The notes under the pieces are model-generated. The model had not been told where the DNA came from, made no database searches, and saw nothing but the letters and a program-made list of their open reading frames with translations. From Evansella sp041820985 (GTDB lineage Bacteria; Bacillota; Bacilli; Bacillales; Salisediminibacteriaceae): DNA of 64,000 bases. Location: assembly GCF_041820985.1 (NCBI RefSeq), contig NZ_JBGUAU010000026.1, positions 12,735-76,734 on the forward strand. The letters run 5' to 3'. This document shows, in pieces, positions 1 through 8,274 of the stretch; within the stretch, counting starts at the first letter, position 1, and every line of letters starts with the position of its first letter. The position numbers and the translations under genes were made by a program.

Positions 1-186
1 TCCAGAGAGCTTTCTCCAGGTACGTTGTGTTTCCTTAGCAACATCCACTGCTATCTCCACATCTTCCTTCGTTGAATATGGAATATTGCCAAGCACTTCA
101 TTATTACTAGGATTTAAGACATCTGTTGTTTTTTTAAATTGTCCACTCTGCCATGAACCATTAATATAGTTTAAATATGCTGTCAT
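1..186 (-). CDS. aldehyde dehydrogenase family protein, N-terminal 62 residues (cut by window edge)
   Basis: Partial gene running off the left edge. The start is the ATG at 186, preceded by a GGGAGGG ribosome binding site. The visible residues begin MTAYLNYINGSW and continue with NPSNNEVLGNIPYST, the usual opening of NAD(P)-dependent aldehyde dehydrogenases (the 'inG.w' and 'nP.t.e..g.vp' segments before the Rossmann fold). It lies 28 bp downstream of the dehydratase on the same strand, so it is probably the next gene in that operon. In sugar-acid pathways such an enzyme oxidises the aldehyde formed after dehydration and aldol cleavage (glycolaldehyde or a semialdehyde). The catalytic Cys and Glu lie outside the window, so the substrate is inferred from context only. 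Confidence 0.8.
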   Translation of the reverse strand, partial: MTAYLNYINGSWQSGQFKKTTDVLNPSNNEVLGNIPYSTKEDVEIAVDVAKETQRTWRKLSG

Positions 187-214
187 AATTTCACCCTCCC
201 ATGACCCTTAGTCG

Positions 215-2287
215 TCATTGGTTGTAATCCAATGTTGCATGTTCAGCAATATGTGTTGGTACCACTCCTTTGGAAGCGTCAGTATGGTAGAGTATTCGAT
301 TGCTTCCTGCAACTCTCCACTGTCTTTTCGTTAATTTTTCTAAACGTGAATTTGCTAGAGCTTTTCTTTGTTCTTTTAAACCTTCAAATTTACAAGTTAC
401 ATTCCCCTTTATAAATTCATTCTCATCTAAAAAATCAATTCTTTTTTTTCGGAAATTTAACTGCAATAAATCTCCTGTCTGCAGGTAAAGAATTCCGCCA
501 TCATTTATAGCTTCTGGAGTCATATGGCCAACAGCTGCTCCGAAAGTTACACCTGAGTATCGACCATCACTAATTAATGTGGCAATTTTTTTAATTTGAC
601 GATTAGCATTAATATGCTGCATTGGAGTAAACATTTCCGGCATACCGTAGGCAACAGGACCTTGACCTGAAATAACAATAGCGACTTTAAGGATTCCTTC
701 TTCCATCATCCCTTTAAATAAACCTTCAAAATCATGATTTTTCCAGGATGAATAATGAAATGGGGCATTATACTTAAGCATAGCTAGAAGCTTCTCCTTG
801 TCTAACATCCCCTCTTCTCTTAATCGATCTAATAAACTGTGTTCAAGTAAGTTTTTATTGGCACTTTCTTCATTTTCGTAATATAAAACAACGGCTACCT
901 TACCATCGAAAGTGTCCAATTGATGACTGGTCATACCACTGGTTTTTACTACAGCGCTTTCAAAAAAGTTACCCTTTAATACATCCACACCACTAAAGGA
1001 ACGTTTCGGTTTAGATAAAATAATACGGTTGTCTTTTATTTCATCTTCCCTTATTCTCTTTTTTAACGATAATCGATCTCTCCAGATTGTTCCAGTAACG
1101 GTTGGAGCATCTAGGTCCATTGGAACTCCATTTTCCATTAATTCAACAAATAATGTTTCCATCCCCCTGCTTTGACCACTACAGCATTGCATGGCTAAGG
1201 CAAAGATGTCTCTCCCTTCTGTTAAACTATAGTCAAAAAGATCTGGTATTGGAGACTCCCCATGTATTTTGTCAAGTTCCCATAAGTCAAAGGAATATCC
1301 TCCATATAGCATTGCTGCTACAATATGCATCATTAAATTGGTAGACCCACCGGTAGTACTGTGTATTCGAATTGCATTTTTAATATTTTTTGCCATAATA
1401 TTAGCTGCACCAAACTCTGGATGATTGATCATATAACCAAGATCATCAATAACTTTATTAATTTGATGCTGTTCGGGAGGCTCTGTTAAAAGTTCAATTT
1501 CAGGATGAACCAATCCCATACCAGCTATAAGATGGCGTGAACTATTCCCTGTACCATTAAAGGCACAAATACCTCCCTTACTATCACAAGTAGCAACAGC
1601 TAACTTTTTCTCATATTCTTTATGCTCTGCACTAGTAATTAGTCCTTTTTCCATTGCGCGGATTAGTACCCCTTGGAATGCGGTATTGGAAGAGCATTGA
1701 AGAATATAACTCATGGCATCTAATAAATCATATTCTATATCTTCGAACCCTTCTGCCTTGGCTCGTTTAGAAAGCCGCTGCAATTCTAGTACTAATTCTT
1801 CAGGAATGGTTCCCCCTTTCAGAACATGTGCTGGAGCAAAAGTTGCAAATAAAGGAGATTCTCCCCGATATTGGCGAAGTCGATCCAGGTGGACTAATGC
1901 ACTAACTACTCCTATTGGTTGCTTATCACACCCCTGGATTACAAAGGCACCATGATAGCTGTGAGCTTCCATTTGATTTACAATCATTTGCGCTACAGCA
2001 TTTCGACTTTGAAGTGAATAGCTCATTCCTTGGTTGTTTTGCGCGGTTCCATCACACAAAACTGGAGTACTAAAGTAAAAGGGAACTCCTCCATTCTGCC
2101 AAATACGAATCGCTGCTCTCGATACAGTAAAGTCGTCCATTATATGAGCAGGATGATCACTCGATCCTCCAATGATTGCAATTCGTGGTGCATTTTCTTC
2201 TAATCGATTATAAATTTCCTCCAACGTCCAATCAGAAGTCAACACTTTACTAGAATAATGGAGTAGGCGTTTCGAACGATCAAGCAA
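215..2287 (-). CDS. IlvD/Edd superfamily dehydratase, sugar-acid (YjhG/YagF-like) type
   Basis: Dehydratase of the dihydroxy-acid / phosphogluconate family, probably removing water from a sugar acid such as a pentonate to give a 2-keto-3-deoxy acid. Iron-sulfur ligands are visible as Cys78 (PVLCDG), Cys120 (QGCDKQPIG) and Cys198 (LQCSSNTAFQG). The C-terminal SDGRYSG motif with GHMTPEA carries the family's catalytic serine. The length of 690 residues is long for IlvD (about 560) and closer to the YjhG/YagF xylonate dehydratases (about 655). The start given is a TTG with no ribosome binding site. The frame stays open for 30 more codons upstream and encodes a protein-like stretch, with a good GGGAAAGGAG site at 2387-2396, but the only nearby codon at the right spacing is ATT at 2375-2377. 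It follows the U32-like gene directly and precedes the aldehyde dehydrogenase. Confidence 0.85.
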   Translation of the reverse strand: MLDRSKRLLHYSSKVLTSDWTLEEIYNRLEENAPRIAIIGGSSDHPAHIMDDFTVSRAAIRIWQNGGVPFYFSTPVLCDGTAQNNQGMSYSLQSRNAVAQMIVNQMEAHSYHGAFVIQGCDKQPIGVVSALVHLDRLRQYRGESPLFATFAPAHVLKGGTIPEELVLELQRLSKRAKAEGFEDIEYDLLDAMSYILQCSSNTAFQGVLIRAMEKGLITSAEHKEYEKKLAVATCDSKGGICAFNGTGNSSRHLIAGMGLVHPEIELLTEPPEQHQINKVIDDLGYMINHPEFGAANIMAKNIKNAIRIHSTTGGSTNLMMHIVAAMLYGGYSFDLWELDKIHGESPIPDLFDYSLTEGRDIFALAMQCCSGQSRGMETLFVELMENGVPMDLDAPTVTGTIWRDRLSLKKRIREDEIKDNRIILSKPKRSFSGVDVLKGNFFESAVVKTSGMTSHQLDTFDGKVAVVLYYENEESANKNLLEHSLLDRLREEGMLDKEKLLAMLKYNAPFHYSSWKNHDFEGLFKGMMEEGILKVAIVISGQGPVAYGMPEMFTPMQHINANRQIKKIATLISDGRYSGVTFGAAVGHMTPEAINDGGILYLQTGDLLQLNFRKKRIDFLDENEFIKGNVTCKFEGLKEQRKALANSRLEKLTKRQWRVAGSNRILYHTDASKGVVPTHIAEHATLDYNQ

Positions 2288-2383
2288 GCCTGCTACAGTA
2301 ATTGGTTCATTCGCTTTTCCTTGAACATTGTGCTTATAAGGGTTTATACCATTTTGAATTTTCGGAAAACTTAAAATACTACA

Positions 2384-3322
2384 TCACTCCTTTCCCAGAG
2401 CAGGAGTACCTAAATCAGGTGCACCTAATTCTGAGATAACCGCTTCCGGGTAATACCTCTTTATCATTTCAATACCTAACACCGTACGGCGAACCCTCTC
2501 TTTACATAAAGCAATATTCGTTTCTTCTAAATGACTCCCTGAGGGATATACATCTGGATGATTTCTCAACCCAAATTTGATATAAACTGGAGATAAAATA
2601 CGAATTATTTCAGGAATTTCATAGTGTCTAATAAAACCTCCTAAGTTATCAGGAGCCTCTACATAAACATCCAATGGAATATCTGTTGCTTGACGTATGG
2701 CAGCTAATTTCGGCAAGGTCAATCCTGTAGGAACATTATACGTATCCGCACCTAGGTCCTGTAATAATTTTACAGATACAGGGTTTGCTGCCATCATCTG
2801 AACAGAGACTTTAATTACAAAGTTCTTGGGAAGCAACCCTTGAGACTTCATTTCTTTTGTCAAAATTAACAGACCTTCATCTGCCACTAATGCCCCTCTT
2901 AATCCAAGGGATGCTCCTCTTCTCAAATCTTCCATTGCATAAACCAATTGATCTGTTCCTTCATGCCGGAGACCTATTGCCTTTCCTGAAGAAGTTAAAG
3001 GTAGGGGGCTAACATCAAATGTACTTCTAGGACCAACAAAGAGGCTTAACTCCATTCCTTTTTCTGCAGTCATGGTACACATTTCCTGAACTTCTTCATC
3101 TGTTAGCAGCATGATTCCGCTGCCTTGAGAAACCCGATGAACAGTAATACCATACCTGTCGATTTCTTTCAATGTTGCCTCTAGTGCTGAAGTTCCCTCC
3201 ACACTCGGTAGCTCCACACGGTATTGTGCTCCATCTGGAAACCTTTTGGAAGAGGTTGGCAAATCATAAAGATCTCTACTCGGAAATCCTAAGGAAGCCA
3301 GAAATTCTCTAGACTGTTCCAC
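2384..3322 (-). CDS. U32-peptidase-like TIM-barrel protein
   Basis: Protein of 312 residues starting at a GTG behind AAGGTGGTG. The middle (KVSVQMMAANPVSVKLLQDL, then GADTYNVPTGLTLPKLAAIR and TDIPLDVYVEAPDNLGGF) reads as alternating strands and helices of a TIM barrel, like the U32 collagenase-related family. It also contains five or more conserved-looking Gly/Pro turns. I do not see a proven catalytic signature. It is the first gene of the operon, and its stop overlaps the ribosome binding region of the dehydratase, so the two are probably translationally linked. The context suggests a role in sugar-acid catabolism, not in proteolysis. The family call is moderate; the function is unknown. 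Confidence 0.6.
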   Translation of the reverse strand: MEQSREFLASLGFPSRDLYDLPTSSKRFPDGAQYRVELPSVEGTSALEATLKEIDRYGITVHRVSQGSGIMLLTDEEVQEMCTMTAEKGMELSLFVGPRSTFDVSPLPLTSSGKAIGLRHEGTDQLVYAMEDLRRGASLGLRGALVADEGLLILTKEMKSQGLLPKNFVIKVSVQMMAANPVSVKLLQDLGADTYNVPTGLTLPKLAAIRQATDIPLDVYVEAPDNLGGFIRHYEIPEIIRILSPVYIKFGLRNHPDVYPSGSHLEETNIALCKERVRRTVLGIEMIKRYYPEAVISELGAPDLGTPALGKE

Positions 3323-3357
3323 CTTATCACCACCTTTTTTTCATAGTTCAAACCAAA

Positions 3358-3402
3358 ATCATATGATGTATTTTATCATTATACATAATTCATCATATGT
3401 AT
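3358..3402. promoter_or_regulatory. operator A: long inverted repeat upstream of the U32-like/dehydratase operon
   Basis: CATATGATGTATT (3360-3372) is mirrored by AATTCATCATATG (3387-3399), 12 of 13 positions complementary, with a 14-nt AT-rich spacer. The same half-sites recur at 4486-4518 in front of the secreted GH43 gene. The FadR-type regulator gene lies between the two sites, so both are probably its operators. The repeat starts 38 bp upstream of the GTG of the first operon gene, a fitting place for repression. Confidence 0.6.
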
Positions 3403-3607
3403 AGGTAAAACATTACAGAACTTCATTATAAAAATCAAGGTGTTTTTTATATTATTTTGAATTTTTTGAATTTTTAATAGAAACTAGTTCCTAAGGATGT
3501 ATTAAAATAAAAAGTGATTAATACCTAACTCGTTTTTATGTAAATCTTAAAATAATTTCCCCATTCTTATTTCCTTAATGAAGAAGGAGGAGAGTTCAGT
3601 AGAGGAA

Positions 3608-4309
3608 TCACTGAATCTCTTTCTCCTTATCACGCTTGAAGAATTCCTTTTTTTCCATATCATTCAAAATATCTGATATATGAGAGTGCATTAAGTTTCT
3701 TGCTTGGATGGGGTTTCGGTCCTCGATAGCTTCGGCTATTAGCATATGGTAATAGGCTGCCTTATCGTTCATCTTCTTTACCTTCATCGTCATCCGACGG
3801 CTGTCTGCTAATAAATCGGACATGGTTTCAAGCATTTGCTGAAGAATGATATTATTTGCTGAAACAGCTATCTTATAATGAAATTTTATATCCTCATGAA
3901 AGAAATCCTGATTTCTTTTAACTTTTAATTGCATTTCTTCTGCTGCCTCTTTGATTTCGACCACATCAGATGCTGAAGCATTTTTGGCAGCTAGTGCGGC
4001 CAATTCTGGTTCGATAACTAACCGAGCTTCCGTCAATTGCTTCATAGTGGCTTTTTCCAAGAAATCCAGTCGGGAGGATGGATCATCTCCCTCGAAGTCT
4101 TGTAAAACATAAGTACCTCTGCCTTGTTCAATTTTTAGAATCCCTTGTTTCGCCAAAATTCTAATCGCTTCCCTTACCGAGGAAATACCAACACCAGTTT
4201 CCTTAGACAACTGAGGAATTGTGGGGATTTGGTCCCCAGGTTTCCATACTCCCCCTTTAATTTTCTCTTTAATAGCTTCATACACCTTCTCATATGACAA
4301 TGTACCCAT
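3608..4309 (-). CDS. GntR family transcriptional regulator, FadR subfamily (FCD domain)
   Basis: Regulator of 233 residues. I place the start at the ATG at 4309, preceded by GAGGTG six bases away, in preference to an in-frame start 17 codons earlier. Residues 1-70 are a winged helix-turn-helix (KVYEAIKEKIKGG, then PTIPQLSKETGVGISSVREA and GRGTYV). Residues 85-225 form an FCD ligand domain with the expected E.R...E, D..FH and H...I metal or effector residues (HEDIKFHYKIA, MHSHISDIL). FadR-type regulators of this size commonly control sugar-acid genes and respond to an acidic sugar. It sits between the dehydratase operon and the secreted arabinanase, flanked by matching operators, so it probably controls both. 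Confidence 0.88.
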   Translation of the reverse strand: MGTLSYEKVYEAIKEKIKGGVWKPGDQIPTIPQLSKETGVGISSVREAIRILAKQGILKIEQGRGTYVLQDFEGDDPSSRLDFLEKATMKQLTEARLVIEPELAALAAKNASASDVVEIKEAAEEMQLKVKRNQDFFHEDIKFHYKIAVSANNIILQQMLETMSDLLADSRRMTMKVKKMNDKAAYYHMLIAEAIEDRNPIQARNLMHSHISDILNDMEKKEFFKRDKEKEIQ

Positions 4310-4485
4310 ACTATTCACCTCATCAAAAAATTTGTATACCTTAAAAACATTTAATACCATTCAATTCTAGTAAGTCATGGTTCAATATTATCAATATATT
4401 CATAGGACTAACGCATTAAATATTCTAAATTGTTTAAATTTTCTTGAAATAAATAATTGTGTCAGCTACAATTCTAAACATAATA
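4310..4485. other. AT-rich upstream region of the regulator gene
   Basis: No gene is seen between the regulator start and operator B. The stretch is AT-rich and presumably carries the regulator's own promoter; I could not define convincing -35/-10 boxes. Confidence 0.4.
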
Positions 4486-4518
4486 CGTATGATGTATTTT
4501 TAGTAAATTCATCATACC
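4486..4518. promoter_or_regulatory. operator B: inverted repeat upstream of the secreted GH43 gene
   Basis: CGTATGATGTATT (4486-4498) and AATTCATCATACC (4506-4518) form an imperfect inverted repeat with a 7-nt spacer. The inner halves (TATGATGTATT and AATTCATCATA) are identical to those of operator A at 3358-3402, where the spacer is 14 nt. It lies about 170 bp upstream of the GH43 start, leaving a long leader. Confidence 0.55.
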
Positions 4519-4689
4519 TATAATGATTAATTTATCACTTTCACATTATTTCAGCAAGAGGTTTTCATTAATCATTTAGTAAAGGAGGAGATGCTATCAG
4601 ACAAGAATTTAACTACTAGTTACTAGCATACGGTAACCTGTCCATGTTCGTTTATTCTTGATTGAAAAAAGGGAAGGAGATCAGATGAT

Positions 4690-6531
4690 ATGATCCAAAA
4701 CGAAAAAACTACGATTAAATGGCTAGGGATTTCAGGATTATCGATTTTAGTATTGCTGACTCTATGGGTTTCGACTAATGCCGTGTTTTCCGAAGAATAT
4801 CAAGAAACTAACGACTTTAATGTAAGCGCTATCTTGGAGGCTGGTATTCCTTTCCACCCTCAAACAGATAAAATTCCTCTTTCGGGAAATATTAGCACCC
4901 ACGATCCAACTTTATTTAAAGACGGAGATACTTACTATGCATTTTCAACCCATCAATGGGCTTTCCGATCTGAAAACGGAATGGAAGGACCATGGGAACG
5001 GTTTGGTAGATTTGATAAACCAGAATGGACTTATGATGTTTCAAGGGGAACGACATGGGCACCTCATGTTCATAAGGTTGGTGACACGTTCTATATGTAC
5101 TATTCCGTTTCTAATTTCGGTACAAATAATTCTGCGATTGGGGTTGCTTATACGGAAACACCAGGTGATTTAGATAGTTGGGTAGATCACGGCCAAGCCA
5201 TTATTAGTTCTGGTGCTTCTGGTAACGGAGAAACTCACAATGCTATTGATCCCGCTATTCTTCAAGACAACGATGGCCACTGGTGGATTGTATGGGGCTC
5301 TCACTTTGATGGAATTATGATTCAAAGACTTAAGGACAACATGGTGGAAACTACAGGAGATATTTATACAATTGCACATCGTGGAAGTGAACGTTTCCCT
5401 GTTACCAATCCAAATTATAATAGAATAGAGGGACCCGCTATATTTAAGCGAGGAGACTATTATTATTTATTATCCGGCTGGGATTGGTGCTGCCGAGCTA
5501 ATGCCAACGACAACACTTACAAAATTGTCGTAGGTAGATCCGAAAACATCAATGGTCCATATGTTGATAAAACGGGAACTCCTCTCACAGAAGGGGGAGG
5601 AAATATTATTTTGAATCATAGATACACCGCTCATGGAATTACGCCAGGTGGATTATACCGTGCTCCTGGAGGTCCAGATGTTTTTGTAGAAGATGATTCG
5701 TATTTTATGGTTTATCATGGATACATGCCGCAAACAAGAATGGGAATAAGAGAAATGCAATGGCATGACAATTGGCCATATTTTTCAGATCCAGGTCATT
5801 ACAATATCCAAGATGGTCTTAGTTATGAAATTAAGAATGAAGAAACAAACAAATGTCTTGCCGTTGCGAACGACGGTAATGTCATTCAAATAGATTGTGA
5901 TGCTTCTGTTCAACAAACATGGAAATTAAACAAGGAATATGATGGATTCTTCCAGCTTCAAAGCATGGCCAGTGGGGGGAAATATTGTTTAGAACTTGAG
6001 AATAACTCTGGTCTAGATCGTACCAATGTCCAAACTACTCCATGTAAGGATACAGACAACGATCTACAGCAATGGTATTTAGATGATATGGGGTGGGGTT
6101 ACCATAGAATTGGAATGAAGGATATTAATTTAGCACTCGAAGTAGACCATGAAGATGATGGAGAATACTTAACCAATGTTGCTGCTTGGTATCCTCGAAA
6201 CGGAGACCATAGCTTCGGAAGTGCTACTCAAGCTAGTAAATGGGCTCCTCAGCATTGGATGCTTACAATGATGGATACTAATAATATTCAAAGCTTAATT
6301 GATCACTATTCAGAAACAGATGAACTAACAGGACCACTTGTAAGACAACTTACAAATACGGCAAGACAAGTACAGCACCATTTCCAAAATGGAAGAAACA
6401 CAGAAGCTGTTGAACATTTAGAAAAATTCCTAAACCAAATGAATAACGAGGATTTACAAAACCACATATCCTCTAACGCAAAAGTGATTTTAACTGGAGA
6501 GGTTAATGATCTAATGGAAGCACTACAATAA
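4690..6531 (+). CDS. secreted GH43 arabinan-degrading enzyme with ricin-B lectin and FIMAH domains
   Basis: Secreted glycoside hydrolase of 613 residues behind a GGAAGGAG site. Residues 10-33 are a hydrophobic signal segment, cleavable around STNA. Residues 65-375 form a GH43 five-bladed propeller with catalytic Asp72 (HDPTLF), the pKa-setting Asp187 (AIDPAIL) and Glu247 (IEGPAIF), as in endo-1,5-alpha-L-arabinanases. Residues 380-525 form a ricin-type beta-trefoil (CBM13) with QTWKL, QQWYL and QHWML repeats. The C-terminal 80 residues (LVRQLTNTARQ, HLEKFLNQMNN, ILTGEVNDLM) match the FIMAH domain of Bacillus surface enzymes. It faces away from the regulator and carries operator B upstream. 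It probably releases arabino-oligosaccharides outside the cell for use by the intracellular GH43 enzymes. Confidence 0.9.
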   Translation: MIQNEKTTIKWLGISGLSILVLLTLWVSTNAVFSEEYQETNDFNVSAILEAGIPFHPQTDKIPLSGNISTHDPTLFKDGDTYYAFSTHQWAFRSENGMEGPWERFGRFDKPEWTYDVSRGTTWAPHVHKVGDTFYMYYSVSNFGTNNSAIGVAYTETPGDLDSWVDHGQAIISSGASGNGETHNAIDPAILQDNDGHWWIVWGSHFDGIMIQRLKDNMVETTGDIYTIAHRGSERFPVTNPNYNRIEGPAIFKRGDYYYLLSGWDWCCRANANDNTYKIVVGRSENINGPYVDKTGTPLTEGGGNIILNHRYTAHGITPGGLYRAPGGPDVFVEDDSYFMVYHGYMPQTRMGIREMQWHDNWPYFSDPGHYNIQDGLSYEIKNEETNKCLAVANDGNVIQIDCDASVQQTWKLNKEYDGFFQLQSMASGGKYCLELENNSGLDRTNVQTTPCKDTDNDLQQWYLDDMGWGYHRIGMKDINLALEVDHEDDGEYLTNVAAWYPRNGDHSFGSATQASKWAPQHWMLTMMDTNNIQSLIDHYSETDELTGPLVRQLTNTARQVQHHFQNGRNTEAVEHLEKFLNQMNNEDLQNHISSNAKVILTGEVNDLMEALQ

Positions 6532-6543
6532 GAGGATAATGAA

Positions 6544-6583
6544 ATATGGCCTATAGAGGAAGCATTTACCCTATAGGCCATAT
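6544..6583. terminator. hairpin between convergent GH43 genes
   Basis: A perfect 13-bp stem (ATATGGCCTATAG, 6544-6556, with its complement at 6571-6583) and a 14-nt loop, followed by TTTTC. It starts 12 bp after the stop of the secreted GH43 gene, a likely terminator. Confidence 0.75.
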
Positions 6584-6626
6584 TTTCATGTTCTGGCAAA
6601 AATAAATCGGCCAGTTTTTTAACATG

Positions 6627-6660
6627 AGAAAGCAGTGGGAACGGTTCTCAGTGCTTCCTT
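6627..6660. repeat. dispersed repeat family 1, copy 1
   Basis: AGAAAGCAG, then CGGTTCTC, then AGTGCTTCCTT: an imperfect palindromic unit. Close copies lie near 9963, 20352, 39075 and 48098, all between genes. It resembles the REP-like CGGTTCT elements common in Bacillus genomes. Confidence 0.6.
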
Positions 6661-6666
6661 GAAATT

Positions 6667-7551
6667 TTATTCCCCAATCGTTTTATCTACATCCACAACA
6701 GGTTTTCCATCAATCCAATCGATCTTACTTATGCATGTTTCACGGAGAAGTGTGCTGTTAGGATCTATCAGTCTATGATAAACCAAGTACCAGTCATCGC
6801 CATGTGTAGTCATGGATGCATGTCCTGTACCAAAATGCCTTTCGGATGGTTGGGTTACTCTATTATCTGTTGGCACTTCATAAGGTCCGAAAACATGGTT
6901 GCTTGTGGCATAACAAATTTGATACCTTGGATCGCGTGTGTCATAATTGCTCCAAGTTAAGTAGTACGTTCCATTTATTTTTTGCAAGTGTGGTCCTTCG
7001 TTATATACTCCACTATCAAAGATAGAGGCATCTTTTCCACGCTGTTTATAGATTTGATGAGATAAAGGAATAGGATCCTCTTTAAACGTATGCATATCTT
7101 CCTCTAACGGTACAATCCAGCACTTCCCTTGGCCCCACAACAAGTATGGTTGATTGTCCTCATCAATAAACAAATCTGCATCAATACTTTGGCAGTCATA
7201 CTCATTTTTCTGAATTAAAGGTTTTCCTAACATATCTTTAAATGGACCTAACGGGGTATCCGAAACAGCTACACCTATTTGTTGCTCTGCGGTAAAATAC
7301 ATATAATATTTTCCATTGTATTTATTTATTCCAGGTGCCCACGCTCTCGAATTAGCCCAAGATACATCGTTTAAATCTAATGCTAAGTATGGTCCATCCC
7401 AATTTTTCAAATCTTTACTATGAAACACATGGAACTTTTCATATAACCACCCATCACTGTCCTTTGTAGGATACAAATAATAATCTTCCCCATCCTTCAG
7501 TATAAACGGGTCTGCCCATGCTCCTTCAATAGTTGGTTTCTGATTGTTCAT
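6667..7551 (-). CDS. GH43 family glycosidase, cytoplasmic
   Basis: Protein of 294 residues behind a strong TAAGGAGG site, with no signal peptide, so it acts in the cytoplasm. Propeller motifs with catalytic residues are Asp14 (WADPFIL), Asp124 (SIDADLF) and Glu185 (NEGPHL), plus a late His in GTGHASM. It is about the size of single-domain alpha-L-arabinofuranosidases and beta-xylosidases. It is convergent with the secreted arabinanase and probably removes arabinose or xylose from imported oligosaccharides. The exact specificity cannot be read from sequence. Confidence 0.88.
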   Translation of the reverse strand: MNNQKPTIEGAWADPFILKDGEDYYLYPTKDSDGWLYEKFHVFHSKDLKNWDGPYLALDLNDVSWANSRAWAPGINKYNGKYYMYFTAEQQIGVAVSDTPLGPFKDMLGKPLIQKNEYDCQSIDADLFIDEDNQPYLLWGQGKCWIVPLEEDMHTFKEDPIPLSHQIYKQRGKDASIFDSGVYNEGPHLQKINGTYYLTWSNYDTRDPRYQICYATSNHVFGPYEVPTDNRVTQPSERHFGTGHASMTTHGDDWYLVYHRLIDPNSTLLRETCISKIDWIDGKPVVDVDKTIGE

Positions 7552-8176
7552 ATGTTACCTCCTTATTTTCTTGTGTTCTTGAAAAACAAGGGGATGGTTC
7601 TTGTTGATAAAAACCGTCCTCTTACTTTTTGAAATACCTCTATCAAATGTAGGAATTGATAGACTTTCCGAAGTAACTTTTCTCATAATTTACAAAAGGC
7701 TTCTTATAGTATGTAGTTTAACATAAGAGACGCTTGGAAGCAGTAGAGTCCGTTCTCGTACTTGTTTCGTTTCACTAGACGTAAGAAAGGTAAATAAAAG
7801 AAAGTTCATAGGTTCAAGGTTCATAGGCTCCATTGCTCCCTTGTCTCTTTTTTTGCAATATTCCAATACACATGGATTGACACCAAATGAATCATTGAAG
7901 ATGCTACATTGGTAAAACATTCTATTGAACGTCATTTACTTTGATTTCATTTAATTTCCTGTGTTTTTTGACTATGAAGGGATTTGTGAAATTTTCATTT
8001 CACATTGGGTTGTATATAGAAAACTACTATTTAGGGTTGGAGTGTCTGGCACCACCCGAAACATCTTGTTTCACGAGAAATTTCACGAGTTTGATAAAAA
8101 TCTCTCACTCAGGACATTACATGTCAAGATTCAAAAAGATATACATATAGAAGACTTAACTCTCCCCAACTCTTCA
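7552..8176. other. 720-bp intergenic stretch with repeat debris
   Basis: No convincing gene. A degraded copy of repeat family 1 lies at about 7735-7780 (GGAAGCAG, CCGTTCTC, TTCGTTTC). A different palindromic unit spans about 8038-8125, containing GTGTCTGGCACCAC and GAAACATCTTGTTTC, which resembles another Bacillus REP-like element. A short tandem of GGTTCATAGGTTC/AAGGTTCATAGG lies near 7807-7830. Confidence 0.45.
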
Positions 8177-8206
8177 TTGGAGATGCGTTGAAAAATGTCG
8201 TATAAT
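8177..8206 (+). promoter_or_regulatory. housekeeping-type promoter for the BCCT transporter
   Basis: TTGGAG (8177-8182), an 18-bp spacer and a perfect TATAAT (8201-8206), about 70 bp upstream of the transporter start. Confidence 0.5.
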
Positions 8207-8274
8207 AGAAAAATCTGCAAAATAACTGCTAGTTTAGAAGTTTATTTAAATATCTTGTACAAAGGGGAAATTTG

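Noticed and set aside
4587..4626. A possible leader peptide (ATG after AAAGGAGGAG) upstream of the secreted GH43 gene
   Set aside because: The ATG touches the ribosome binding site with no spacing, and the 11 codons show no attenuation-type feature.
7690..7935. An 81-codon minus-strand frame
   Set aside because: It runs through a degraded copy of repeat family 1 and a short GGTTCATAGG tandem repeat; no ribosome binding site.
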